64,000 nucleotides of DNA, taken from Utricularia gibba. Taxonomy: Eukaryota > Streptophyta > Magnoliopsida > Lamiales > Lentibulariaceae. Below the pieces are notes generated by a model, which saw nothing but the letters and a program-made list of their open reading frames with translations, searched no databases and had not been told where the DNA came from. The stretch is taken from assembly GCA_002189035.1 (NCBI GenBank), contig NEEC01000019.1, forward strand, positions 1,612,001 through 1,676,000. Reading direction: 5' to 3'. Made by a program: the position numbers and the translations under genes. Below are positions 21,799 to 33,400 of the stretch, piece by piece (positions within the stretch are counted from its first letter, which is position 1; each line of letters starts with the position of its first letter).

Positions 21799-22981
21799 CG
21801 ATGATATTGTGATATCATATATTTTATTGATAATTCACAATCATTATTTAATCCAGATATTGACCTATGTGACACGTCATTGCGCACTCTATGAATCGCC
21901 CAATTGACGGCTGGGATCGGGTTCTGGTTTCTAGACACTTCCACAGAATATCTGCATTTAATCTGGCTTGTATCAGCTAACCGACATTCAGTTCACTTTA
22001 ATCACGGTAAGGTTAGTCTAATCAGACATCAGAGAGTGGAAGAATTGCTCAGAGAAGAAGCTTCGAAGTATGTGTACAGTGGGAGGCGTTGACTACCCGT
22101 ACCAGCCTGCGTCGCTTCTTTTCTAGGAGCGAAATTGAAGAGCGGATTTGGAGTGATTGAATGATCGCCGGAATCGGATGCTCTCCTAGCATTCACTTTA
22201 TGGTTGGTCTCTTGGATTGAAGCGTGTATGCTTCAGATCTGGAGTTGATTTTCAGGTTTGTGAGCTTTTCTTTGTGTCTTTTGTATATCTGTTTAGTTGA
22301 TGGTGTTTTGGAATTTGTCATTGTGGTCTTGTTGGTTGATTGAGACCGCTAGGATATTAGAGTAGACCATGAGGTTGTGAAGTGAGCTGAAGAAAGATGA
22401 TTGATTGTTTTATTTTCTTAATTCGATTAGATGGATATGCGTGTGTATTACCCTGTGCATGGCTAGACGACTTCATTCCTTCCCAGTAAATCACAAACCG
22501 GTTTCTGTATAATCTTAATGTTTTTGATGGTGGATAAATGGAAACGGCTGCATGCTAGTTTTAAAGCGGGAGCAAACAAATCTGTAGAAGCAACGTGCTG
22601 TTTATGTGATGCGATTAACTACATTGATGTTCGCCTTTATTCTTGTTCCCTTTTCCTTTCCAAGTTGATGCCCGTTGTTTGATTTATTTTTAATAACTCT
22701 GTGTTTTCAGAATGTGATAGGAAGCGTTGTTGGGAATTATACATGGCAGCTCTTTGACTTTACACACATCTTAGAACGTATCTCTGTCTCTTTCTATGCT
22801 GCGGAAACATCAGGTTTCTAGCCTCTCGGGGCTTTTTGTAGTTTACAGGAGTTGGTAGCTTTACTTTCTTTAATGGATGATACTGCTGCTGGGGTATAAT
22901 TTGGTCATGCACTATAAGCATCTGGTTTAGGCCTACAACTGTGGATGTGAAAAATCGACTTTTCCCGTCTTGGTTTCCCTG
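21799..22981 (+). other. Leader and promoter region of the PI4-kinase gene, with a probable leader intron
   Basis: Upstream of the intronless kinase ORF there is a donor-like TTTTCAG|GTTTGTGAG near 22255 and an acceptor-like GTGTTTTCAG near 22710, with a T-rich stretch between. This suggests a ~450-bp 5' UTR intron. The promoter would then lie between the tRNA gene and about 22100. Inferred from consensus only. Confidence 0.4.
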
Positions 22982-24859
22982 ATGTCTCGGAAGTTTGATA
23001 GTCCTGTACAGACCGAGATGACTTTAGCTCTTTTCAAAAATCCATTTGCGACCGGAGAGTGCCATGGATCCAGCATGTCTGATGGCAAGCAAACTGGTAT
23101 AAGACGAGTTTTTGTACAGACCGAGAAAGGATGTGTACTGGGAATGGAGTTACACCGGACTGACAATGCGCATACGGTGAAGAGGAGACTGCATGTTGCC
23201 CTGAATTTCCCAATTGAAGAGAGTTCATTGACATTTGGTGACATGGTTCTCAAAAATGATCTTAGTGCCATAAGGAATGATTCCCCTCTCCTTCTGTCAA
23301 GGAATTTTCTTCACAGAAGCGCTTCCACTCCTTGTCTGTCACCCAGAGGTAGGGATATCCAGCAGAAAGATCAAAGTGGACCGATTGAGGTACTGGGGCA
23401 CTCAAACCAATTTGCCAAGATAAAGCAACTAGTAAAGGAAATTGTCAAGGCAATGAAGAATGATGTTGCCCCTCTTCCAGTCCAAAGTGGGCTTGGAGGT
23501 GCGTATTATTTTCGGAACATTAGAGGGGAATGTATAGCCATCATAAAACCCACAGATGAAGAGCCGTTTGCGCCCAATAACCCAAAAGGTTTTGTAGGTA
23601 AAGCTCTTGGACAACCAGGTTTAAAGCGATCTGTGAGAGTCGGGGAAACTGGATACAGAGAGGTTGCTGCTTATCTTCTTGACTATGATCATTTTGCAAA
23701 TGTTCCACCGACTGCGCTCGTGAAGATCACTCACCGGATTTTCAATGTTAATGATGGCATGAATGGAATTGTACCCCAGAATAAGAATCCTCCCAGCAAG
23801 ATTGCGTCCTTCCAGCAGTTCATCCCCCATGACTTTGATGCGAGTGAACATGGAACATCAAGTTTCCCTGTTTCTGCTGTCCATCGAATTGGAATTTTGG
23901 ATGTTAGGATTCTTAACACTGATAGGCATGCTGGTAACCTTTTAGTTAGAAGGCTTGATGGTGCCGGGAAATTCGGTCACGCAGAATTGATCCCGATTGA
24001 TCATGGACTATGCTTACCTGAGGACTTGGAAGACCCTTACTTTGAGTGGATCCATTGGCCCCAAGCTTCAGTGCCATTTTCAGATGATGAACTTAACTAC
24101 ATTAGAAATCTGGATCCTGCTCGTGATGTACAGGTGCTGCGATCTGAGCTTCCAATGATCCGGGATGCTTGTTTGCGTGTTTTATTCCTCTGCACAACAT
24201 TTCTCAAGGAAGCTGCTTCTTATGGGCTCTGTCTCGCCGACATTGGCGAGATGATGAGCCGGGAGTTCCGAAAAGAAGTAGAGGAACCAAGTGAGCTTGA
24301 GTTTCTATGTATGGAGGCAAAAAGGATTGTGGCTCAGGAGATGCAATCCTTCATGCCCGTGGCCGATGTGGATTTGTTTCAATTTGACATTGACTGTGAA
24401 GATGCTGCTGCAGACTTCAATGTGAATCCTGCACCCCAGGACTTCTCTGGACTGCCCCTCCATTTTGAATCAGGAAGCGTTACTTCCCGCAATCCTATTT
24501 TCAAACTCGAGGAAAGCACAGAGGAAGAGGAGGCCGAATCCACCGACGCCAAGGGCTTATCATCTGCTTCAGTCCAAGCAGAGATTCCTACCATCTCAAT
24601 GAAAAGTAACTGCTTGCATGAGAGCACGCACAAGCAGCCCCAACCTTCAGGGACAAGACTCCTGTCCGTGCATAGGAGCGCTAACGAGCCACTTGCTCGC
24701 AGCGTGAGTTTTGTGAAGTTAGCAGACATGAGTGAAGAAGACTGGGGGTTGTTTTTGGACAAGTTTGTCGAACTCCTGGGTCCGGTGCTCGCCGGACGGA
24801 AGGCCGCAATCCTTGGTCAGAAGCAGAGACAGAGGCTGGGGACTTCTTGCAAGTTTTGA
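22982..24859 (+). CDS. Phosphatidylinositol 4-kinase gamma (type II), with ubiquitin-like domain
   Basis: Single-exon gene for a 625-residue PI4K gamma-type protein, a soluble or membrane-associated kinase of the PI3/PI4-kinase-like fold. Several plant members have protein-kinase rather than lipid-kinase activity. The first ATG in frame is 22982; upstream codons are not ATG. A ubiquitin-like region near residues 40-110 begins RRVFVQTEKGCVLGME. The kinase domain runs at about 160-440, with GGAYYFRN (nucleotide loop), IIKPTDEEPFAPNNP (ATP lysine), GETGYREVAAYLLD, and the catalytic LNTDRHAGNLLVRR with IPIDHGLCLPE as the metal-binding loop. The tail is Ser/Glu-rich with SVHRSANEPLARSVSFVKLA and a conserved EDWGLFLDKF near the end. 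Domain order and length fit the PI4Kgamma5/7 subgroup. Confidence 0.95.
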   Translation: MSRKFDSPVQTEMTLALFKNPFATGECHGSSMSDGKQTGIRRVFVQTEKGCVLGMELHRTDNAHTVKRRLHVALNFPIEESSLTFGDMVLKNDLSAIRNDSPLLLSRNFLHRSASTPCLSPRGRDIQQKDQSGPIEVLGHSNQFAKIKQLVKEIVKAMKNDVAPLPVQSGLGGAYYFRNIRGECIAIIKPTDEEPFAPNNPKGFVGKALGQPGLKRSVRVGETGYREVAAYLLDYDHFANVPPTALVKITHRIFNVNDGMNGIVPQNKNPPSKIASFQQFIPHDFDASEHGTSSFPVSAVHRIGILDVRILNTDRHAGNLLVRRLDGAGKFGHAELIPIDHGLCLPEDLEDPYFEWIHWPQASVPFSDDELNYIRNLDPARDVQVLRSELPMIRDACLRVLFLCTTFLKEAASYGLCLADIGEMMSREFRKEVEEPSELEFLCMEAKRIVAQEMQSFMPVADVDLFQFDIDCEDAAADFNVNPAPQDFSGLPLHFESGSVTSRNPIFKLEESTEEEEAESTDAKGLSSASVQAEIPTISMKSNCLHESTHKQPQPSGTRLLSVHRSANEPLARSVSFVKLADMSEEDWGLFLDKFVELLGPVLAGRKAAILGQKQRQRLGTSCKF

Positions 24860-26926
24860 GCTGCGAGCATGATCAAGGAAAAGCGGTTGCACCCTCCCTA
24901 CGTGTCCTAAGTGAAGTAAAATAAGATAAAAGGAGCTTGTAGTGTTGGTGTTGTAGATACACGCTCAAAAGTATAAATCTCTTGGTTTGTTTATATTAGA
25001 ATACGTAATTTCATATTGAAAAATAATGAAAGTATATAAAAAATTATAAATTATTAATAATCAATTGTATTTATTTATTTTTTAATGTAATTCATATTTT
25101 TTTATATATTTAAACTTTACATATATTTATTAAATTTATCGAATATTGAATTTCAATAATTTTTTATTTTAAGATTTGAATGATTGAGATCTTACATAAT
25201 TGATTAAATCACATAAATAATTTATGGAATCCCAAATTTTGACCTTCAAATGTCTCTATTCATGTTTCGATTTGTCATTCTCCAGTTCTTACTGGAGATG
25301 TCAATGGGCCGGGTTCGGTTTTTGGAATACCGAACCTGACCCAAGGAACCCTTTTCTAGGTCCAAACCTGAACCGAACCCGAACTGGATCCGAATCTGAA
25401 TCCAAAACTCGAGACCTATTGAGTTAAGTTTCAATTTTAACAAAAATTCAAAAATATTTGGAATATATACTTTTCAAATTTCACTTATTATGATTTTAAA
25501 AGTTAAAAGGATTAATTAGAATTAAAATATGTTAATTATTAATAAAATTAATAAAATAAATATTTTAAAAATATTGTGTAGAGTTCGAGTTTACGGATCA
25601 AATAACCTAAACCTGGAACCGAACCCATTCGGGTCGGTTTCGGTTCAGATTCGGGTAGATCCGAACCCATTGACATCTCTAGTTCTGACTGCAACTGTAT
25701 TTGGTTTTGCACAGCCAAAAAAAGAGGCCAAATTACAAGACAACTGCTACTAGAGATGTTCCTCTGATAGAACTCTAGTTGATCCGAATAGTAACTATTT
25801 GGGTCAAGATATTGGGCCGTACTCGATCCGAAATGCGGATCTTATTTCTTGATGGGCTTCTGGGGGCAGATATTTGATGGGTCCGTCTCAACTGAGCCCA
25901 CAAAGGACGAGGATGCAGTTTTTCATAAATGTCGGTGTTCTTGGAGGAGCTAGCAAGGTTGGCCTCAACCTGGAAGTGATGGTGCTTCCTTATGTTTGTT
26001 TTATTTTTTAGTTGATTCGGGGATTCATTTGTGAGAAAGCAATGGCGTATTTCTGTCAATTGTTGAGAAGGGATGTACGATGTGAATTTTTGTCTGGATT
26101 TGATCATTGATTGCGTTGGTTATTGTGATCAAGGGAGACTTAATAGTTAATACTGCCTAATGCTCCCATGGCCGGTAATGCGCATTGTTCTTTGTCACAT
26201 TTGGATATTAAATTCGTTACATTGACGTGTTTATTTTCTGATTTTTATCGGGTTCGAGGAAAAATAATATTTCCTTGTTTGGTTTTTGAATATCCTGTTT
26301 GATCAGTGAGAGCATGTGAGATGGGGAAACAATGACGCGTGCATTTATGGTTTCATGTGAAAGGTGCAGTATTTTTTGTCCTTCACTGAGTATTAGCTTA
26401 TTTTCTATCCTTTTAGTTGCATTTGAATATGATTTTGTAGCCAGTCTACATGAAATTATGGTTCATAAAGCCCTTTACCCTGTTTTATGGCACTTCTAGC
26501 CCTCTGTTTTTCTGCTAATAACTTATTGCATTTTTTTCCTTGCTGACATTGATTTTACTTACTTTTCACTGTGTCCAAAGTAGGGATAAAATCATGAAAA
26601 AAATGTGACTACTGATTTGAGAAAATTAAGAAAGAACAACTCTAAAAGTGTCTGAGTGGTGTATAACATAGAACTAGGAAAGGAGAAAGAAAACCACGAT
26701 TACAAAACCAGAAAGACTTCATGGTTAACACGATGGATCCTATAGACTGTAGTTTTACATGTGCATTTGGCCACAAAATTTGCACAAGTTGGATACATGC
26801 CGATTTTTCATGTAGTGAATTGATAGACCTTCCAGAAAAGAGGGAAAAGAACTAAAAAAATTGTGCATCCTATCTACCTGCATTCATGGAATCTTCATGC
26901 TTGGTAGCTGCACAGGAAAGTGCTAG
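24860..26926. other. Intergenic region holding a MITE
   Basis: AT-rich 3' flank of the kinase gene to about 25280, then the MITE annotated separately. From 25690 to 26926 I see no coding potential or RNA gene; short frames on either strand lack recognisable domains. Confidence 0.5.
25293..25681. mobile_element. hAT-like MITE with 16-bp terminal inverted repeats
   Basis: The left end reads TGGAGATGTCAATGGG and the reverse complement of the right end reads TAGAGATGTCAATGGG, identical but for one base. The element is 389 bp and flanked by an imperfect 8-bp duplication, GTTCTTAC (25285-25292) and GTTCTGAC (25682-25689). Subterminal segments repeat GGGTTCGG/CCGAACC-type words on both sides, while the centre is AT-rich. 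There is no transposase, so it is non-autonomous. The 8-bp target duplication points to the hAT superfamily; single mismatches in TIR and TSD suggest an old insertion. Confidence 0.82.
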
Positions 26927-27313
26927 TTAAATTTTGGTGGATCTTCCAGCAGACTTCATCTTTTCTGCATGATGATGTTTCTTCTTTTCTTCTCGCCGAT
27001 AGTTCTTCTTTCCTAGTTTTTTCTTTTCATCTCTGGTTCTGAATAGCTGCCCTGGGTGACTCGGACCAGATGTTGCATCAGAAGCCATTGAATCATCACT
27101 GTCGACAACACCATCTTCAGCTGTTTTCTTTGAATAGTGTACACTTACGGTGGAATTGTTGTAGATGGAGTGATCGTATTCTTGCTCTGGTGAGACGATA
27201 TATGCCGTCCAGCCGGATTCACAACTGCTGCAGTCTTCAGCAGGATCATGGTGGAGGAGTGTTTTAGTAGAGTCCATTTGCAATGGAAGGTTAGAAAATA
27301 ATGGGGGTATCAT
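26927..27313 (-). CDS. SOB FIVE-LIKE (SOFL) small protein
   Basis: Small single-exon protein, 128 residues from ATG 27313 or 116 from the in-frame ATG at 27277; the second start fits the conserved region better. Two motifs define the plant SOFL family. Motif A reads DCSSCESGWTAYI, one Gly shorter than the usual CSSGCESGWT. Motif B reads DDSMASDATSGPSHP. The C-terminus is very basic (KKKLGKKNYRREEKKKHHH), compatible with nuclear localisation. Family members are linked to cytokinin levels in Arabidopsis; biochemical function is unknown. A TATA-like TTTATAAAGC lies on the minus strand near 27755, implying a ~400-nt leader that may contain an intron. Confidence 0.8.
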   Translation of the reverse strand: MIPPLFSNLPLQMDSTKTLLHHDPAEDCSSCESGWTAYIVSPEQEYDHSIYNNSTVSVHYSKKTAEDGVVDSDDSMASDATSGPSHPGQLFRTRDEKKKLGKKNYRREEKKKHHHAEKMKSAGRSTKI

Positions 27314-28223
27314 GCCTTTTTATCTAGTTTAACACTGCATGAGAAACACAAACTATTCAAAGAGAAAATAGTACTTGCTTAGCTGTCTCTGGATAATAAA
27401 TTTCTCTGGCTTTTATTACCAGGAGGCGCGCATGATGCAGTGCAGCGGACAGGTGACGAACTAATTGGTCTTTCTGTTTTTTATTTGAATCGGGATGCTT
27501 TGATCAAAGATAGCAAGCAATGGAAAGTGATTCAGATGAGGCTGAGTTGAATTCATTTGTTTCTTGTTTTGTAAATGTTGACATCTTGAACTTGCAAGAC
27601 TCCAATGTTTTTGCTTTCAGATAAGAAGAATGGTGTGATGGTTTCACCACCACAAGTCACATAAACACAACTACTTGCGTCCAAAAACCCTGAAGTTTGA
27701 CTCCCCATTCTCTACTTACTCCTCTGGGTGCTTCATAAATACAAAAGCTGCTTGCTTTATAAATGAGGATTGCAGACGAGGCCCACTCTACAAGCTTGCA
27801 AGTAGTATGCAACAAGAACAATGATATCTTAAAGAAGGCTCCTTCTCCCTCCCACCTTGTATATACTTGTATATTTTTTTCTGAAGAGCTTTAATTCTCT
27901 GTCTTGTCATCCACAGGACCAGGATGGTATCATGTGATTCATGCAGTGGAGTTGGGGGTGTGGGGATCCAATCCAACTGTGATTTTGGCTTGTTGTATGA
28001 GGTGGATCCTTGGATGAGGGAATCAAGGTAGATGCCCACTCCCTTTCAATTCAACCTCTGCAATCTCCTTTATCTGATTGCTCCTGTCATTGGCCTCATC
28101 TTTTTCTTCCTCAGCCTCGAATGGATAGTCAGGATTGCAGGTTGATGGTATTGAAGTAAGTACGGTTTAATCTCGTAACACTTTTTCTCTGACGAATAGG
28201 AAGATCGACTGGGGGACACTGCA
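27314..28223. other. SOFL leader/promoter and F-box gene 3' flank
   Basis: Contains the presumed SOFL promoter (minus-strand TATA-like TTTATAAAGC near 27755) and, at its right end, the 3' UTR of the F-box gene. No other gene is supported. Confidence 0.4.
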
Positions 28224-29375
28224 TCAAGCACCCAAAGGTTTCATGATTCCAAAGTCGGCGCAGTGGTCGGGATTTCCAGGGCACGGCGAAACCAAACTCT
28301 CAACATAAATTTCTGCTTCAAAGATCGCCGTCTTGTGATGCGGATGCGGATCCCTCAGGTACCCTTTTTTCCGATCATACACAAAGAAATGCAACCCGAA
28401 TAGCACCAAAATTTCACCATTTGGCAGCACACTCAAGGGTGCTGTTACGTACGGAGGAGCAGAGCAAGGGATCGTGATCAGTTTAGTCCATGATTCTCTA
28501 ACACCATACTCCTTCATTACCCAGAAATCAACATGCGAATTCGAGTAGCTCCGAGCAACACAGATGCAGCCGTCCAGCAGTCCTAGAGAAGAATCACACT
28601 CATCGCTGCTCCAAAATGGTTGCTCGAGAATCCCATATGTCTCACTATTGAGATCGAGAGTGACGATACCCCAGCGGCGTCGCAATCCCATTCCGGCCGT
28701 CGGAAAATGCATCTTCCCGTTGGCAAACTTGCAGACACTATCCGAAGGAATCCCGTTCTCGAAGCCCTGTATCCTCTTCCATGATCCTGTTCTTAAACCG
28801 TAAACCATAGACACTGTTCTATAGGATCCATCGGTTCCGATCCAGCAGAAAATGCCCACAACTTTATAATCATCGTCATGCCGATTGAACCCAAATCCCC
28901 AAACGTCATAGAACCCTTGCGGCAATTCAGCTGCACAACTAGGCAGCCTATACGACATTCTTGTAGAAGGGTTCCATATGAAGACATGCTCCTGATCTTC
29001 GATACAAACAAGACCATTGATTGATCCCACAACCGTAATCGGATTCGAATTCCTCTTCTTTCCAGGATGATCGAAATGAGGCTCCAACGCCCATTTCTCC
29101 TCCGATACAAGAGACTCCAGCGAGCAGCGACTGAGTTGGGAACTTGCGAAACAAGCAGCAGATTGAGTGAAAATCACCCCGCGCTTCGATAACGCGGAGC
29201 TTTTCGATGAATTGGCGAGATGAGCTTTCACTAAAAAGTCTCCGGAAATCAACCGGAGCCATGACCGCGAAACGGATCTGAATTTCAGGAGGGACTTGAC
29301 GGGGAGTCTTGAGAGTATCTCGACGACAATTGCTTCTGGAACCGATTGAGAATCAATTTCTCCACCGTAACCCAT
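28224..29375 (-). CDS. F-box protein with FBA-type associated domain
   Basis: Intronless gene for a 383-residue F-box protein, a likely substrate receptor of an SCF ubiquitin ligase. The F-box lies near residues 10-50: PEAIVVEILSRLPVKSLLKF, then RSVSRSWLRLIS, with the conserved LP and W positions for SKP1 binding. The rest matches the plant F-box-associated interaction domain: GSINGLVCI, the FIWNPSTR motif, and GFGFNRHDDDYKVVGIF, followed by beta-propeller-like strands (VYGLRTGSWKRI, ILVLFGLHFFVYD). The target is unknown; these families expand fast and orthology cannot be judged from sequence alone. The start codon at 29375 is the first in frame. Confidence 0.92.
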   Translation of the reverse strand: MGYGGEIDSQSVPEAIVVEILSRLPVKSLLKFRSVSRSWLRLISGDFLVKAHLANSSKSSALSKRGVIFTQSAACFASSQLSRCSLESLVSEEKWALEPHFDHPGKKRNSNPITVVGSINGLVCIEDQEHVFIWNPSTRMSYRLPSCAAELPQGFYDVWGFGFNRHDDDYKVVGIFCWIGTDGSYRTVSMVYGLRTGSWKRIQGFENGIPSDSVCKFANGKMHFPTAGMGLRRRWGIVTLDLNSETYGILEQPFWSSDECDSSLGLLDGCICVARSYSNSHVDFWVMKEYGVRESWTKLITIPCSAPPYVTAPLSVLPNGEILVLFGLHFFVYDRKKGYLRDPHPHHKTAIFEAEIYVESLVSPCPGNPDHCADFGIMKPLGA

Positions 29376-30455
29376 CGAAGCTCCAATTCAAAGATCCTTG
29401 TGATTACACAGCCCCTCGAATCTCTACAACACAAACCTGGAGTGATGATGATGAATGAGTGAATGAAGTGAAGAGGCTGACTGGATATTGATAGCTACCA
29501 AAAAATGGCGGTTCATTCATTTATCACTTACCCAAAACCTAGAACGGGAACTATTTATTGCGTACCAGTGCGCTGGTGACGTGTACGATGACGTGTCCTT
29601 TTTAAAAAATAAAATATTTATATTATGCATTGAAATTCTAATGAAAATATCTCTGTGCTTGCGAGTGGAGGAATTGTAACGGTCTGTCCCGCGCCGTTGC
29701 TTCTGTGCTCTCCTTGCATCGGATTTCCCGTTTCTTCTCTTTTCCAATTTTTTAGTTTTTTTGCGTTGCCTACACTATTTTTTCCGTGATTTTGGGTCTC
29801 CGTCGTTGATCGAATGTCCCAATCCTTTTCTGCTTGTTCGTCTTCCATTTCACGGTTTTTGTGGTGCGAGAATTGGGGGTGGATGAAAAAGCTTCACGGG
29901 ATCTGGCGTTCATTGCGTGATCCTGGTGCGGGTAATTGCAATATGTGACGAATGTCGTAATATGAGATGTGCGAATTGATGCTTGTTTTTTATTTCTGTT
30001 TTTTGGAGACGTTGTTTGTGACGCTTTGGAGGGATTTCGTTCAGGTGATTGCTGGGTTTCGGGCTGCATTTTCTTCCAAACGATGTTGATTCGGTACGTG
30101 TTTTGGATTCTTCTTTTCGGGCATTGAGTTTTTGAGCAGACTGAATGCTTAGCTTTGATATATTTGGTGAAATTCAAGTGAAGTAATGTTTCTTGTCCGA
30201 AATGCTATATTCTTCTTTCATTTATGTGCAAGCTCATGGCTGCTTAGGTGAGCTATTGTGTATCTCTCAAGGTTTTCATGTTGAGCTTTTTGATTGTTTG
30301 ATATGAACCTTTTTTTATCGGCCTTTTGAAACATTTATGGGGAAGTGAGTAATAAGCTCCCTTTTTTTCATTAATTTATTGAGCAGGTTCCATGATCTTC
30401 AGTGACATTCAGGATCCATAATACCAATTCTCCAATTCTGCATCATAATCTTCCG
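29376..30455. other. Divergent promoter between F-box and PERK genes; PERK 5' leader
   Basis: The F-box gene (minus) and PERK gene (plus) diverge here. T-rich, transcribed-looking sequence from about 29690 to 30385 probably includes PERK 5' UTR exons and intron, ending at acceptor GAGCAG|GTTCC (30386) or CTTCAG|TGACA (30401). A ten-codon ORF including stop (30392-30421) precedes the main start. Confidence 0.45.
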
Positions 30456-33400
30456 ATGCTTCCTGTGCATGAACCTCCAAATTCACCCTCAAAAACTGTT
30501 ACTAAACCAAAACAGCCTTCTCAATCCACTGAACCTCCAAAGTCAGCATCTTCTAGTAAGCCTAAGCTGTCTGCAGTTCCTACAGCTGGTTTGTCCCCAT
30601 TCCCTTTGAGTTCAACTCACACATCACCTGGACAAAATCATACCTCTCCTAACTCGGTGCCCCCTTCTCCATCTAGTCCGTTCCTTGATTCAAAGTCTCT
30701 GGACTCGTCCGATTCACCTGTATTGACATCCTTTGAAACTCATGAAAATCCACATAGACCGCCGCCTCAAGTGGCAAATAATGCTACATCTTCAATTATT
30801 AATATGTCATCAGGCATCCCTCCACCCAATCGGTCTTCTAAGACTTCAGGTGTACCGCCACCACGACCTTCTGCTTCAGGTAAGACAACAATTTTCAAGC
30901 CTCAAAGTTCACCACTCCCTCCAATGCTTGCACCACCTCCTCCAATGCTTGCGCCACCTCCACCGATGCTTGCCCCACCTCCACCAATGATCACACCACC
31001 TCCACCGGCACTCGCACCACCCACACCTGTAATTGCACCACCTCCACCACCACCGCCAGTTTTGGCACCAGTTCCACCACCGCCTCAACTAGCTGGAGTT
31101 ACCTCACCAAATCCAGTCTTGGTACCAGTGCAAAATTCACCACCCCCTCCACAAGCGTTAGGGCCACCTCCCGACTATACTGTAGCTTCTCTTTCAGACT
31201 CTTCTCATCTTGTACCTCCTCAATCCTCCACTTCTCCTCCAATGCCATCAATGCCTCCTACAGTATCATCATCCCCTCATCCTTCCGTTGAGGCTCCTGT
31301 ATCAATTACCCATCCTTCATCATCAAAAGCTGTACCGACTGTTCCAAATGGCAGCACTTCGGATAGTAATACAACTCAAAATTCAGTCCCTAGAAGTGGT
31401 AGGGAGTTTAGTACGGGAGACATAGTAGCGGTTGTTTTCGTTCTTTCTTTTGTAGTGCTTGGTGTATCTGGAGCCTTAGCATTTATTCTCCGGAAGAGAA
31501 ATAGAAAATTTTTTCAGAGTAATAAAAGTAACTTAATGCCAAATCATTTTGGAGCTTCTTCAGGATCAGGTGAATTTACTCCTTTCTTGATTTATTATCA
31601 GTTGGAAAAACGTGTATCCCTGTTGCTATCTTCGTTGACTAGATAATCATAGAAGAACTGATCTTTTAACCAGATTCTTCCCTACTGAATATACAAGCAT
31701 CAGATAAAGATGATACTGAGTCCTGGAAGGCATTTGTTTGTTCATTTCCTGAACCTGGAGGGTTTGGAAATTCCAAGTCTTTCACCTATGAGGTACTTGC
31801 TGAGGCTACCGGTGGATTTTCTGAGAAGAATCTATTGGGTGTAGGTGGATTTGGGTCTGTATACAAAGGAGTTCTTTCAGATGGAATTACTGTTGCAGTT
31901 AAACAGTTAAAGCTTGGTGGAGGACAGGGGGATCGTGAATTCAGAGCTGAAGTAGAGATAATAAGCCGCATACATCATCGTCATTTGGTTTCACTTGTTG
32001 GTTATTGCATTCGTGATAGTAAAAGACTGCTTGTGTATGAATACATTCCGAATCACAATCTCTACTTTCAGATTCATGGTAAACTTCTTGGCTACTAGAC
32101 GAAAACTGGGTTTTATAAGTTCGCCACAGTGTTATTCTATTTTTCAGGTGAACGAATACCTGTTCTAGAATGGAGTAAAAGAGTAAAAATTGCTGTTGGT
32201 GCTGCTCATGGAATAGCTTACCTTCATGAAGATTGTGAGTTGGTTAAGAAATATTTTATAAACTTAGTTGTCTCGTGCTTGTTTTAAACCGACAAAAAGT
32301 ATATTACTATGTAACATCTCTCAGGTCATCCTCGGGTTATACATAGAGATATCAAGTCCTTAAATATTCTTGTGGACAACTCCTTTGAAGCCAAGGTGTG
32401 CCTCATGTACATTTATTTTGTTGCCTGGCACGTTGGCTTACTGCATTTGTCTTAGAGAGGTTAGGTACATAAGGGGATATGAGGTAAAGTTGGCAAAGGG
32501 AAATGTTAACTTAAAAAAGCTGGTTAGTGCTGCGTGACAATGACGACTTGAAGTTGCAATTTTTTTTTTTCCATATCAATAGGGAAATAAAAAAACGTGT
32601 CTTAGTATCCAATGAAATGTGAGTACGAGAAACTATGTCAGAAAAGGGTGTAAACTCTCAGATTTCCTAGACTAAGCATATATTGAACTCCAAACACTTA
32701 GTATAAATCTTCTAGAGCTTGAATTGACTCTACCTTTGCAGGTTTCTGATTTTGGACTAGCAAAAATCGCCCTGGATGCTAAAACTCATGTTACGACACG
32801 TGTCGTAGGAACTTTCGGGTACTAAATGATTGTTCTTTGAAAATTTTTAAAATTTCATTTTGAATTATGTAGTATGAATACAGAATGAGAAGTAGGTATA
32901 GACTTAATTTCGTTCTCTGTTATATTTTGTTAATGAATTCTGGAAAATTAGATTCATTATAATTATATCTTATGTAAAAGAGTCCACTTCTCATTTTGCA
33001 AATAAGAATGAATTTATAAATTGATATCATAACACAAGTTAAATCTTCCTCTCGGCAATAAATGTGGGTACGCATCAGTGGCAACCTGGATTTCATGTTA
33101 CACGTTCAGGTACATGGCACCTGAATATGCATCAACTGGAAAGTTGACTGAAAAGTCAGATGTGTTCTCATTTGGTGTTGTTCTCTTGGAGCTAATTACT
33201 GGGCGCAAGCCTGTAGATACATCTCAGCCTATTGGGGAGGAGAGTCTTGTTGAGTGGGTATGCTCGTCTTATACGCTTTTTTTCCTTCTTTTCATGATTT
33301 TAAGCAATAGACTGCTCTTATTGGCTCTCAATGCTTCTCTTCAACTCTTTTTTAAGTGTTATTTTATAGTCTGAATATGATCCTAACCCAATAGATTTTG

